Made by a program: the position numbers and the translations under genes. A stretch of 64,000 bases of DNA from assembly GCF_030068545.1 (NCBI RefSeq), contig NZ_JASJOR010000004.1:248001-312000 (forward strand). Direction: 5' to 3'. This document shows, piece by piece, positions 53,000 to 61,751 of the stretch; within the stretch, counting starts at the first letter, position 1, and every line of letters begins with the position of its first letter. A model generated the notes under the pieces. The model searched no databases. It saw only the letters and a list, made by a program, of their open reading frames with translations, and was not told the DNA's origin. The stretch is from Xanthocytophaga flava. Lineage in GTDB: Bacteria; Bacteroidota; Bacteroidia; Cytophagales; 172606-1.

Positions 53000-53824
53000 A
53001 TGTCTTTTCAAGGAAAAACCGTTTTCATTACTGGTGCCAGCAGAGGTATTGGCCATGCGATTGGAATACGTTTGGCAAAGGAAGGTGCTAATATTGTAAT
53101 AGCAGCCAAAACAACAGAGCCTCATCCCAAACTTCCAGGCACCATTTATACAGCCGCTGAAGATATGGAAAAAGCAGGTGGGAAAGCATTGCCACTTGTA
53201 GTAGACATTCGTTATGAAGATCAGGTACGTACGGCAGTAGAAAAAGCAGTGGAAACATTTGGAGGTATCGATATACTGATTAATAATGCCAGTGCCATTA
53301 ATCTGACAGGTACTCTGCAAACAGATATGAAGCGATATGATCTGATGCATCAGATTAATACGCGTGGCACATTTCTCTGTTCTCAAATGTGTCTACCACA
53401 TCTTCTTAAGGCAGAGAACCCGCACGTACTGAATTTATCACCACCATTAAGTATGGAAACCCGTTGGTTTGCCCATCATGTAGCTTATACAATGGCTAAA
53501 TTTGGCATGAGTATGTGTGTACTAGGTATGGCAGGCGAATTTAAAGGAAAAGTGGCTTTCAATGCCTTATGGCCTCGAACAGCCATCGCGACGGCAGCTG
53601 TAGCCAATATTCTGGGAGGAGATGAGATGATTAAACATAGTCGTACACCGGAAATTCTGGCAGATGCTGCTTATTATATACTAAGGAGAGAGCATAAAAC
53701 AACCACAGGTAATTTCTTTATTGATGATGAAATTCTAGCTTCTGAAGGAATTACAGATCTGTCATCTTATAATGTGACTCCAGGTTTAAAACCGGAAGAA
53801 CTTACGAAAGATTTCTTTATTTAA
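53000..53824 (+). CDS. SDR-family oxidoreductase (HSDL2-like)
   Basis: A 274-residue short-chain dehydrogenase/reductase. I chose the ATG at 53000 (MSFQGKTVFITGASRGIG); the open frame extends 60 codons upstream, but that part has no domain. The NAD(P) Rossmann motif is TGASRGIG (about 10-17), NNAS follows in INNASAIN, and the catalytic region has YTMAKFGMS (Tyr-x3-Lys) preceded by LSPPLS. Residues 35-50 (AKTTEPHPKLPGTIYTAAEDME) are characteristic of the HSDL2/SCP2-associated subgroup. It stands alone. The substrate is unknown, possibly a fatty-acid derivative. Confidence 0.92.
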   Translation: MSFQGKTVFITGASRGIGHAIGIRLAKEGANIVIAAKTTEPHPKLPGTIYTAAEDMEKAGGKALPLVVDIRYEDQVRTAVEKAVETFGGIDILINNASAINLTGTLQTDMKRYDLMHQINTRGTFLCSQMCLPHLLKAENPHVLNLSPPLSMETRWFAHHVAYTMAKFGMSMCVLGMAGEFKGKVAFNALWPRTAIATAAVANILGGDEMIKHSRTPEILADAAYYILRREHKTTTGNFFIDDEILASEGITDLSSYNVTPGLKPEELTKDFFI

Positions 53825-53843
53825 TCCTCTGTGATAATTTTTT

Positions 53844-53882
53844 ATCTTCTGTCTTTTGCATCGACAACAAAAGACAGAAGAT
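53844..53882. terminator. Hairpin after the SDR gene
   Basis: ATCTTCTGTCTTTTG (53844-53858) and CAAAAGACAGAAGAT (53868-53882) pair perfectly over 15 bp with a 9-base loop. The T-run precedes rather than follows the stem, so it is not a classical terminator for the plus strand. Confidence 0.55.
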
Positions 53883-53936
53883 GATACAGTCCAGCCTAAT
53901 CAACGTTTATTTCTCCTATCAGCTCCAGTTTTGAAT

Positions 53937-53975
53937 CTGTTCACCGTCGAACAGTAGCTGTTCACAAACGGACAG
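53937..53975. promoter_or_regulatory. Tandem pair of 18 bp dyads upstream of permease 1
   Basis: Dyad A is CTGTTC-N6-GAACAG (53937-53954, perfect arms) and dyad B is CTGTTC-N6-GGACAG (53958-53975, one mismatch). Centres are 21 bases apart, two helical turns. A matching tandem pair lies upstream of permease 3. This suggests binding of a dimeric regulator to two adjacent sites. Confidence 0.65.
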
Positions 53976-54037
53976 TATCATAAGGAAACAATTCCTGAAA
54001 ACCGCTAAATTAGCTCACAAAGGCTTTCGCTGAGATT

Positions 54038-54053
54038 TGGTGCATTGTTTGTG
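54038..54053 (+). promoter_or_regulatory. Weak sigma-54-like element before permease 1
   Basis: TGGTGCATTGTTTGTG fits the TGG-N10-TTG frame of a -24/-12 promoter but lacks the usual GC at -12. It begins 71.5 bases from the centre of dyad B. Low confidence on its own; the similar layout at permease 3 is what makes it worth listing. Confidence 0.3.
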
Positions 54054-54089
54054 TTCAGAAAGACAAACTACTTTCTGAACACAAACAAT
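54044..54089. repeat. 19 bp perfect inverted repeat just upstream of permease 1
   Basis: Arms 54044-54062 (ATTGTTTGTGTTCAGAAAG) and 54071-54089 are exact complements around an 8-base spacer. It ends 15 bases before the chosen start codon. It could form an RNA stem hiding the translation start, act as a protein site, or be an attenuator; the sequence alone does not decide. Confidence 0.7.
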
Positions 54090-54104
54090 ACCCGAATTAA
54101 AACT

Positions 54105-56486
54105 ATGATTCGAAACTACATCAAAATTGCCTTTCGAAATCTTTTAAAGAATAAAGCGTATTCATCCATTAACATTCTGGGATTATCTGTAGGCATGGCA
54201 GTAGCCATTCTGATAGGGTTATGGATCTATGATGAACTTTCTTATGACAAGTTTCATACGAACTATGATCGTTTAGCACAGGTCTATCAGAATCAAACCT
54301 TTAGTGGAACTACAAGTACCAGTGCTGCAATTCCTGTTCCGCTGGCAGGAGAGTTACGCACTAAGTATGCGGCAGATTTCAAATCTTTGGCTTTAGCTTC
54401 CTGGAACTTTGAACATATCTTAGCTTTTGAGGACAAGAAGTTTACCAAAGAGGGAATGTTTACAGAACCTGAACTCCCGCAAATGCTTTCATTAAAAATG
54501 ATACAAGGGACATTAGATGGATTGAAGGATCCCTCTTCTATACTTATTACCAAATCGCTAGCTGAAACACTTTTTGGAGATACAGACCCTATTAATAAAA
54601 TCATAAAATTAGATAATAAGACGACCTTAAAAGTAACGGGTGTCTATGAAGACCTTACTTATAACTCTACCTTACACAGTACCTCATTTTTAATTCCCTG
54701 GGAAAAATACCTTACTCTGCAAAACTGGGTAAAAGAGTCACAAACCCAATGGAACAACAATTCCTTCCAGTTATTTGTCCAGATTGCTGATAAAGCGGAT
54801 TTTAGAAAGATCAATTCCAAAATTAAAAATGTAGTTCAGTCACATCGTGCCAAAGGTGAAGATGATAAGCCTGTTGCATTCCTGCATCCTATGAGTCAAT
54901 GGCATTTGTATTCTGAGTTTAAAAATGGCATAAATATAGGCGGACGCATTCAGTTTGTATGGTTGTTTGGTATTATCGGAACATTTGTATTATTACTGGC
55001 CTGTATCAACTTTATGAACTTAAGTACCGCCCGTAGTGAAAAACGAGCTAAAGAAGTAGGTATTCGTAAAGCAATTGGGTCAGTCAGACAACAATTGATT
55101 GGACAATTTCTCAGCGAATCACTTGTTATTGCAGGAATTGCATTTCTGGTTGGGGTATTTCTAGTACTTTGTACACTACCCTGGTTTAATACACTGGCAG
55201 ATAAAGAGATGAGTATCCTCTGGACAAATCCTGTTTTCTGGATAGCCTGTCTTACCTTTACAGCTTTTACAGGTCTGATCTCAGGCAGCTATCCAGCCTT
55301 TTATTTATCTTCTTTCCAACCTGTTAAAGTATTGAAAGGCACCTTCAAAGCTGGTCGATTGGCCTCCTTACCACGTAAAGTATTGGTAGTGGTACAATTT
55401 ACAGTGTCTGTCAGTCTCATCATTGGAACTATTATTGTCTTTCGTCAGATCCAGTACGCGAAAAACCGTCCGATTGGTTATGATCGGGAAGGGCTTATCA
55501 CAGTTATGATGAATACACCAGAGTTGTATGGACACTATGATGTTCTTCGCAGTGACTTGATTAAAACAGGAGCTGTAGAAAACATGAGTGAGTCTTCCAG
55601 TCCGACAACAGGTGTATGGTCTAACCAGATTGGCTTTGACTGGGAAGGCAAAGACCCAAACATGCTAGCCTTGTTTGGTACTATCGCAGTTACTCATGAT
55701 TATGGCAAAACAGTAGGCTGGCAATTTAAAGAAGGCCGGGATTTTTCACGGGAATACGCTACAGATAGTGTTGGTTTTGTATTCAATGAGGCAGCTGTTA
55801 AGTATGCAGGAATAAAAGATCCTGTAGGAAAGACAGTTAGATTTAATGACAAAAAATATACAATCATTGGGATCATTAAAGATATGGTAATGGAATCCCC
55901 TTTTGATCCGATTAAACCCACCATATTCCTATTAGATTATGGATGGGCGAATGTCATTACTGTTAAAATGAAAACAGGTGTAAACTCAAAAGAAGCTCTG
56001 GCAAAGGTTGAATCTGTTTTCAAAAAACACAATCCGGGTAGCCCTTTTGATTTCAAATTTGTCGACAAAGAATATGAACAAAAGTTTCGTGCAGAGGAAC
56101 GCATTGGAACACTAGCCAGCTTCTTTGCCTCACTGGCTATATTCATTAGCTGTTTAGGACTGTTTGGTTTAGCATCCTTTATGGCAGAGCAACGTACCAA
56201 AGAGATTGGTATTCGGAAAGTACTTGGGGCTTCTGTTGTTAACTTATGGCAATTGCTATCGAAAGACTTTGTTACCTTAGTTATTATTTCATTCCTTATC
56301 GCTGCGCCGATTGCCTACTTTACGATGAGTCAATGGCTCGAAAAATACGAATATCGTTCTGAAATCAGTTGGTGGGTATTTGTTTTGTCAGGAGTGGGAG
56401 CTATGGTAATTACACTGTTAACGGTAAGCTTCCAGGCCATCAAAGCAGCGCTAGCCAATCCGGTAAAATCGTTACGTTCCGAATAG
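54105..56486 (+). CDS. FtsX/MacB-type ABC permease 1
   Basis: A 793-residue inner-membrane permease with a duplicated layout: membrane helix (about 20-42), MacB periplasmic domain, three helices with FtsX motif (KEVGIRKAIGSVRQQ, about 318-332), a middle helix, second periplasmic domain, and a final three-helix FtsX domain (KEIGIRKVLGAS, about 704-715). I chose the ATG at 54105 (MIRNYIKIAFRNLLKNKAYSS), which begins like its three downstream paralogues; the frame is open for 20 codons upstream but those would fall in the inverted repeat. Relatives are called efflux or antimicrobial-peptide permeases; no ATPase gene is in view. Confidence 0.95.
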   Translation: MIRNYIKIAFRNLLKNKAYSSINILGLSVGMAVAILIGLWIYDELSYDKFHTNYDRLAQVYQNQTFSGTTSTSAAIPVPLAGELRTKYAADFKSLALASWNFEHILAFEDKKFTKEGMFTEPELPQMLSLKMIQGTLDGLKDPSSILITKSLAETLFGDTDPINKIIKLDNKTTLKVTGVYEDLTYNSTLHSTSFLIPWEKYLTLQNWVKESQTQWNNNSFQLFVQIADKADFRKINSKIKNVVQSHRAKGEDDKPVAFLHPMSQWHLYSEFKNGINIGGRIQFVWLFGIIGTFVLLLACINFMNLSTARSEKRAKEVGIRKAIGSVRQQLIGQFLSESLVIAGIAFLVGVFLVLCTLPWFNTLADKEMSILWTNPVFWIACLTFTAFTGLISGSYPAFYLSSFQPVKVLKGTFKAGRLASLPRKVLVVVQFTVSVSLIIGTIIVFRQIQYAKNRPIGYDREGLITVMMNTPELYGHYDVLRSDLIKTGAVENMSESSSPTTGVWSNQIGFDWEGKDPNMLALFGTIAVTHDYGKTVGWQFKEGRDFSREYATDSVGFVFNEAAVKYAGIKDPVGKTVRFNDKKYTIIGIIKDMVMESPFDPIKPTIFLLDYGWANVITVKMKTGVNSKEALAKVESVFKKHNPGSPFDFKFVDKEYEQKFRAEERIGTLASFFASLAIFISCLGLFGLASFMAEQRTKEIGIRKVLGASVVNLWQLLSKDFVTLVIISFLIAAPIAYFTMSQWLEKYEYRSEISWWVFVLSGVGAMVITLLTVSFQAIKAALANPVKSLRSE

Positions 56487-56521
56487 GGTGTTCAAACATA
56501 TAGTTTTCTGCAATCAGCTGG

Positions 56522-56563
56522 AACAGCTATTCTTTTACCTGAAAAAGTAGAAGAATAGCTGTT
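56522..56563 (+). terminator. Hairpin between permeases 1 and 2
   Basis: AACAGCTATTCTT (56522-56534) pairs perfectly with AAGAATAGCTGTT (56551-56563). The tail after it is TTATAAAG, a poor T-tract, so read-through into permease 2 is likely. Confidence 0.55.
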
Positions 56564-56617
56564 TATAAAGTAAGTATTCATTCTGCTATCTTTCCCATTC
56601 ATCTAACATACACTCCT

Positions 56618-59065
56618 ATGCTTCATAACTATATCAAGATTGCACTACGAAATTTATGGAAGAACAAAGGTTTTTCTCTAATCAATATTATTGGGTTGGC
56701 AGTAGGAATATCCATTTGTCTACTGATTGTGGTCTATATTCAGAGTGAACTTGGTTATGATCGGTTCAATGAAAAAGCAGATCGTATATATCGGATGGTT
56801 CTGGAACGTCGGTATCCGGGACGCTCAACCTCCTACTCTATCATTCCTCATTCCATAGGAGAAGCAGTTCAGAAAGAATATTCAGAAGTTCAGCAATGTA
56901 TGCGGATGTATGCGGATGGTGGTAATACAATTTTTATTCGGATAGGTAATCAGGTATTTGAAGAGAATCATGTCATCTTTGCTGACTCAAACTTTTTTCA
57001 GGTCTTTACAATTCCATTAACTCAAGGTAATCCACAAACAGCACTTAATAAACCCAATGCTGTTGTTCTGACAGAAGAAACCGCCTTAAAGTATTTTGGA
57101 ACGTTAAATGTTCTGAATAAAACAATAAAACTTGATGCAGGGGGCAATGATTTGATTGTAACGGGTGTATGCTCTAAGGTACCCGAAAATTCTCATTTCA
57201 CATTTAATCTGCTGGCAGCTTCATCCGGTATAGATTTCACCAAACAAATAAACTACACAGGCTTTGATGCGTATACATATTTTCTGCTACAACCCAATGC
57301 TTCTGCTAAGTCACTGGAGGCAAAGTTTCCCAAGATCATTGAAAAGTATGTAGCAGGAGAAATAGCCCGTACATTTGATACCTCTTACGAGCAGTTTCAG
57401 GCAGCTGGTAATGGATACAATTATTCTCTACAACCCTTACTGGATATTCATCTGCATTCAGATCTGGAAGCAGAACTCAAACCAAATGGGAGCATCTCTA
57501 CCATTTATATATTCTCAGTCATTGCCGGCTTTATTTTGTTGATTGCCTGTGTGAACTTTGTAAATCTGGCTACAGCCCGCTCTGTAGAACGAGCTAAAGA
57601 AGTAGGTATTCGAAAAACCTTTGGCTCTGAGCGAAAAATGCTGGTCATGCAATTTCTAACTGAGGCGGTTGTGATCAGTGTATTTAGCTTTACTACGTCC
57701 TGTCTCCTATTACTTATTCTTCTACCTTTTTTCAATAAAATTTCTGGAAAAGAGCTATCATTAGGCTTTTTATTGAATCCTGTATTCATGCCAGGATTTT
57801 TACTTTTTTCTGTTCTGATTGGTCTTTTGGCTGGAGGTTACCCAGCACTTATATTGTCCTCATTTCAGCCACTGGCAGTGCTTCGAGGAAAGTTTAAACA
57901 CAATCAGAAGGGGATTGAACTACGCAACGGGTTGGTGATCTTTCAGTTTAGTATTTCCATTATTCTTATCATCTGCACAATTGTTGTTTTTAAACAGATG
58001 CAGTTTATGCAAGGAGATCGCCTGGGCTTTCAGAAAGATCATATCATTACCTTACAGCGAACAGATCTGTTAACTACAAAAACAAAAGCGTTCAAAACTG
58101 AACTCAAAAAAATTGCTGGAGTCGAAGAGGTCTCAGGTGCATCGTCTATGCCTGGTGGTCAAAACTTTTTTGGTATGACAATGAAAGCAGAAGGAGTAAA
58201 AGAACCACTCACAGGAAGAGGATTAGTTGTAGATAATGATTTTGCCTCTACACTCAAACTGGAAATAGTCAAAGGTCGCAGCTTTTCCGATAAATTTCCG
58301 TCTGATTCATTGGCTGTTATGCTGAATGAAAAAGCGGTAGCAGAACTAGGACTAGCCAATCCTATTGGTGCACGGCTTACCAGTCCGGACCCTTTTCTGA
58401 ATCAGCCCGGCAAGCCTGGTCAAACCTACTACACAGTTGTAGGAATTCTGAAAGACTTTCATTTTCAATCACTGCACCAAAAAATCACACCCCTTATTCT
58501 GCTTAACACAAGCAAGTTTGGAGAAGTATCACCCTTAACCAGCCTACGCATTCAGTCTGATAAGTTCCAGCATACACTTACTACCATTGAATCTCTGTGG
58601 CATCAGTTTCTTCCACAGCAGCCGTTTCACTATTCCTTTCTGGATCAGGATCTGGCAGCATTGTATCATGCCGAGCAAACCTCTCAGCGAGTATTTGGTG
58701 TATTTTCCATACTAGCTATTTTTATAGCCTGTATGGGGTTACTGGGCCTAGCTGCCTATACTACTCAGCAACGCACCAAAGAGATTGGAGTACGCAAGGT
58801 GTTAGGCGCTTCAGTACAGCAGATTATCGTATTACTATCCAGAGATTTTATCAGACTGGTAGGCATTTCTTTTGTGCTTGCCTCACCCATAGCCTGGTGG
58901 GTAATGAGTCGATGGCTGGAGAACTTTGCTTACCGAACCGGACTAAGCTGGTGGATTTTCGTTGTAGCGGGAATTGCTGCTACAGGCATAGCTTTGCTAA
59001 CCATTAGTTATCAAGCCGTTAAAGCGGCTCTTACCAATCCGGTAAAAGCTCTTCGTACAGAATAG
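56618..59065 (+). CDS. FtsX/MacB-type ABC permease 2
   Basis: An 815-residue paralogue with the same double FtsX arrangement: MLHNYIKIALRNLWKNKGFSLINIIGLAVG at the N-terminus, first FtsX motif KEVGIRKTFGSERK (about 328-341), a central helix near 430-450, and second motif KEIGVRKVLGASVQQ (about 725-739), ending ALTNPVKALRTE. It lies 131 bases after permease 1, and no dyad pair is seen in that gap, so it may share the permease 1 transcript. It ends at a strong terminator. Substrate unknown. Confidence 0.95.
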   Translation: MLHNYIKIALRNLWKNKGFSLINIIGLAVGISICLLIVVYIQSELGYDRFNEKADRIYRMVLERRYPGRSTSYSIIPHSIGEAVQKEYSEVQQCMRMYADGGNTIFIRIGNQVFEENHVIFADSNFFQVFTIPLTQGNPQTALNKPNAVVLTEETALKYFGTLNVLNKTIKLDAGGNDLIVTGVCSKVPENSHFTFNLLAASSGIDFTKQINYTGFDAYTYFLLQPNASAKSLEAKFPKIIEKYVAGEIARTFDTSYEQFQAAGNGYNYSLQPLLDIHLHSDLEAELKPNGSISTIYIFSVIAGFILLIACVNFVNLATARSVERAKEVGIRKTFGSERKMLVMQFLTEAVVISVFSFTTSCLLLLILLPFFNKISGKELSLGFLLNPVFMPGFLLFSVLIGLLAGGYPALILSSFQPLAVLRGKFKHNQKGIELRNGLVIFQFSISIILIICTIVVFKQMQFMQGDRLGFQKDHIITLQRTDLLTTKTKAFKTELKKIAGVEEVSGASSMPGGQNFFGMTMKAEGVKEPLTGRGLVVDNDFASTLKLEIVKGRSFSDKFPSDSLAVMLNEKAVAELGLANPIGARLTSPDPFLNQPGKPGQTYYTVVGILKDFHFQSLHQKITPLILLNTSKFGEVSPLTSLRIQSDKFQHTLTTIESLWHQFLPQQPFHYSFLDQDLAALYHAEQTSQRVFGVFSILAIFIACMGLLGLAAYTTQQRTKEIGVRKVLGASVQQIIVLLSRDFIRLVGISFVLASPIAWWVMSRWLENFAYRTGLSWWIFVVAGIAATGIALLTISYQAVKAALTNPVKALRTE

Positions 59066-59112
59066 ATTATTTGCATTCTAATCTCTTATATCGTAACTAA
59101 TTAAACTTTGTA

Positions 59113-59150
59113 CTGTTCGCAAACGTGCAGTATTGTCCGATAATGGACAA
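59113..59150. promoter_or_regulatory. Tandem pair of 18 bp dyads upstream of permease 3
   Basis: Dyad A is CTGTTC-N6-GTGCAG (59113-59130, 4 of 6 pairs) and dyad B is TTGTCC-N6-GGACAA (59133-59150, perfect, extendable by one base pair each side... TATTGTCC/GGACAATA gives 8 bp). Centres are 20 bases apart. The half-site CTGTTCRCAAACGKRCAG of dyad A is nearly the same as dyad B upstream of permease 1. Confidence 0.65.
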
Positions 59151-59164
59151 TATTCGCGTTATGC

Positions 59165-59201
59165 ATGCCCTTTATTTGCAGATAAAGGGCATTTTTTATT
59201 T
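59165..59201 (+). terminator. Intrinsic terminator after permease 2
   Basis: ATGCCCTTTAT (59165-59175) and ATAAAGGGCAT (59182-59192) form a perfect 11 bp stem, followed by TTTTTATTTT. It separates the upstream dyads from the start of permease 3. Confidence 0.9.
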
Positions 59202-59217
59202 TGGCATATAGCTTGAT
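59202..59217 (+). promoter_or_regulatory. Weak sigma-54-like element before permease 3
   Basis: TGGCATATAGCTTGAT matches TGGCA at -24 and TTG at -12 with the right spacing, but has A where the -12 C is expected. It starts 60.5 bases from the centre of dyad B, about one helical turn less than at permease 1. Confidence 0.35.
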
Positions 59218-59312
59218 CCTCGATAGGAATTCAGCATTTCTTATTTCTGTAATCTGGTACCATAAAGATACTCAGGCTAAGTATGCTGTAACTCCACCTA
59301 CTCACTACAACT

Positions 59313-61697
59313 ATGCTTAAGAATTTACTACAAGTCGCTTTTCGAAACTTAACCAAAGACAAAGGTTTTAGTCTGTTAAATATTCTTGGACTAACCATTG
59401 GAATTACCTTTAGCTTATTTTTATTGTTTTATGTAAGGGATGAGCTAAACTTTGATCGTTACCATACAAAAGCAGACCATATTTATCGCATTATCACCCA
59501 CCTGCAGGAACCAGAACGAACTGATCATGTAGCTATTACCCAATTTGTACTTGCTCCGGCATTGAAAAAAGAATATCCGGAAGTAGAGCAAGCAGTCCGC
59601 TTTGTCGGAAAAGGGCGAACGCTGTTAAAAAACGGAGAGCAGCATCTTTTTGAAGACAAAATATTCTTTGCAGACAGTAATCTATTTGAGGTATTTACCT
59701 ATCCCTTTTTTGAAGGAGATCCGAAAACAGCCTTGTTAGCACCTAATTCTATTCTATTAACAGAAACACTGGCGAAAAAACTTTTTTCAACAACTAAAGA
59801 TCTAACTGGTAAATCCTTACAAACATCCAACGGAACAGTATATAAAATAACAGGAATTCTACAGGATGTGCCACTTAATTCACATATCCGATTCAATGCA
59901 CTCCTATCTGTAAGCACACTTCCAAAAGACTTTGGCAATAACTGGGGTAATTTTGGATTTTTTACCTATGTATTACTTAATCCTGCTGTAAACCCATCCG
60001 CATTTGAAAAAAAGCTATTGCCTATGTATGACAAATACATGGCAAGTATTTTTGCCCCTTTTAATGTCAAGATGCATTATGGTGTCCAGCCTATTACAGA
60101 TATCCATCTTCACTCTACACTAAATGGTGAACCTGAAGAGGTGGGTAGTATGTCATACATTTATACATTTTCGATTGTAGCAGTATTCATGTTGCTTATT
60201 GCCAGTATCAACTACATGAATTTAACAACAGCCCGATCTGCACGCAGAGCAAAGGAAATAGGTATTCGAAAAGTAGCAGGTTCGACACAATTTCAACTGA
60301 TTTTGCAGTTTCTGACAGAATCCATTGTGTTAACATTTGTCTCCTTTATAGTAAGCATAGTATTTATTTTTTTCCTGATTCCGGTATTTAATACATTATC
60401 AGGCAAGCTATTTCAATTTAGTACTCTTTTTCATCCGTTTACATTTCTTTCGCTGATTGGCATTATAGTACTGGTCGGTCTGATTGGAGGTAGCTATCCA
60501 GCGTTTTATCTGGCTAAATTTAATCCTGTATCTGTATTAAAGGGCAGTCTGGCGAAAGGGTCCAGTAACATAGCCTTACGGAGAGTGTTGGTTGTAATGC
60601 AGTTTTCCATTTCTATGATTATGTTGATCTGCACCTGGATAGTATATGACCAGTTGCAGTTTTTACGCACCAAAGATCTGGGGTATGACAAGGAACAGGT
60701 AATGGTTATTAATGTAAACCAACAAGGTGATGTAAAGAGCAAATTACGTTTGCTTCAAAATGAATTACGTAAAAATTCACAGATAATTGATGTAAGTACA
60801 TCCAATGCTACACCGGGGTCTGATGCCAGCAAAATCTTATTTGAGATAGAATCGAAAAATGGTTTTACCAATTACGCTTCTGATATTTATGGTATAGATC
60901 CATTCTATTTAAAAACATTGGGTATTAAACTCGTTGAAGGAAGAAACTTTACCGAGACAGATCAGTCTGATACCTTACGAAGAGCCATTGTCAATGAAGC
61001 AATGCTGAAGCAAATGGGCTGGCAGGAAGCTTTAGGTAAAAAGATCCGCTTTGCAGGTGATACAGCCAATACTATGGAAGTAATTGGTGTGGTAAAAGAC
61101 TTCCACCAAAGATCTCTTTATAATCCTATAGAGCCTCTCATTCTTGTATATCGGCAAAATAACAATACCATTCAGGTTAAAGTCAGCAATCAGAATATTC
61201 CTGCCACAGTCGGTTATGTAGAAAAACAAGTCAAATCCATATTTCCGGATGAACCATTTCAATACACCTTCCTGGATCAGGACTTTACCACTCAGTTTGC
61301 AGCCGATCAGCGGAGAGGCCAGATATTTACCGCTTTTTCATCTCTGACTATATTAATAGCCTGTCTGGGCCTATTGGGATTGGTAGCATTCACAACCCAG
61401 CAACGACAAAAGGAAATCAGCATCCGGAAAATACTGGGAGCTGAAACAGGAAACTTATTCCTTCTCATCAATAAGAATTTTCTGCTTCTGATAGGGGTAG
61501 CCTGTATTATATCCTTTCCTGTCTCGTATTATTTTATGCATCAATGGTTGAGTACTTTCCCATATCGTACACCTTTAAAGCCTGAAACCTTTATTATTTC
61601 AAGCCTGGTGATTCTACTTATCACGCTCTTAACAGTAAGCTACCATACAATCAGGGCAGCTTTATCAAATCCTGTTAACGCATTACGATCTGAATAA
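59313..61697 (+). CDS. FtsX/MacB-type ABC permease 3
   Basis: A 794-residue paralogue: start MLKNLLQVAFRNLTKDKGFSLLNILGLTIG, first FtsX motif KEIGIRKVAGSTQFQ (about 313-327), a central helix (about 425-445), second motif KEISIRKILGAETGN (about 705-719) and the common ending ALSNPVNALRSE. It lies behind its own tandem dyads and after a strong terminator, so it probably opens a second transcription unit. The periplasmic domains differ most from the neighbours, which suggests different ligands. Confidence 0.95.
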   Translation: MLKNLLQVAFRNLTKDKGFSLLNILGLTIGITFSLFLLFYVRDELNFDRYHTKADHIYRIITHLQEPERTDHVAITQFVLAPALKKEYPEVEQAVRFVGKGRTLLKNGEQHLFEDKIFFADSNLFEVFTYPFFEGDPKTALLAPNSILLTETLAKKLFSTTKDLTGKSLQTSNGTVYKITGILQDVPLNSHIRFNALLSVSTLPKDFGNNWGNFGFFTYVLLNPAVNPSAFEKKLLPMYDKYMASIFAPFNVKMHYGVQPITDIHLHSTLNGEPEEVGSMSYIYTFSIVAVFMLLIASINYMNLTTARSARRAKEIGIRKVAGSTQFQLILQFLTESIVLTFVSFIVSIVFIFFLIPVFNTLSGKLFQFSTLFHPFTFLSLIGIIVLVGLIGGSYPAFYLAKFNPVSVLKGSLAKGSSNIALRRVLVVMQFSISMIMLICTWIVYDQLQFLRTKDLGYDKEQVMVINVNQQGDVKSKLRLLQNELRKNSQIIDVSTSNATPGSDASKILFEIESKNGFTNYASDIYGIDPFYLKTLGIKLVEGRNFTETDQSDTLRRAIVNEAMLKQMGWQEALGKKIRFAGDTANTMEVIGVVKDFHQRSLYNPIEPLILVYRQNNNTIQVKVSNQNIPATVGYVEKQVKSIFPDEPFQYTFLDQDFTTQFAADQRRGQIFTAFSSLTILIACLGLLGLVAFTTQQRQKEISIRKILGAETGNLFLLINKNFLLLIGVACIISFPVSYYFMHQWLSTFPYRTPLKPETFIISSLVILLITLLTVSYHTIRAALSNPVNALRSE

Positions 61698-61706
61698 GTC
61701 CAAACA

Positions 61707-61732
61707 AAGCCCATACCTATACTTATGGGCTT
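61707..61732 (+). terminator. Hairpin between permeases 3 and 4
   Basis: AAGCCCATA (61707-61715) pairs with TATGGGCTT (61724-61732), followed by GCTTTTAAACTTTTC. It is a modest stem 10 bases after the permease 3 stop, and partial read-through into permease 4 is plausible. Confidence 0.6.
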
Positions 61733-61751
61733 GCTTTTAAACTTTTCTTGT

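Noticed and set aside
54045..54104. 20-residue N-terminal extension of permease 1
   Set aside because: It lies wholly in the 19 bp inverted repeat, and the paralogues all start at the residue equivalent to MIRNYIK.
58597..59007. 136-codon ORF in another frame of permease 2
   Set aside because: It overlaps the conserved C-terminal FtsX domain and is Ser/Cys-rich with no domain, so it is a frame shadow.
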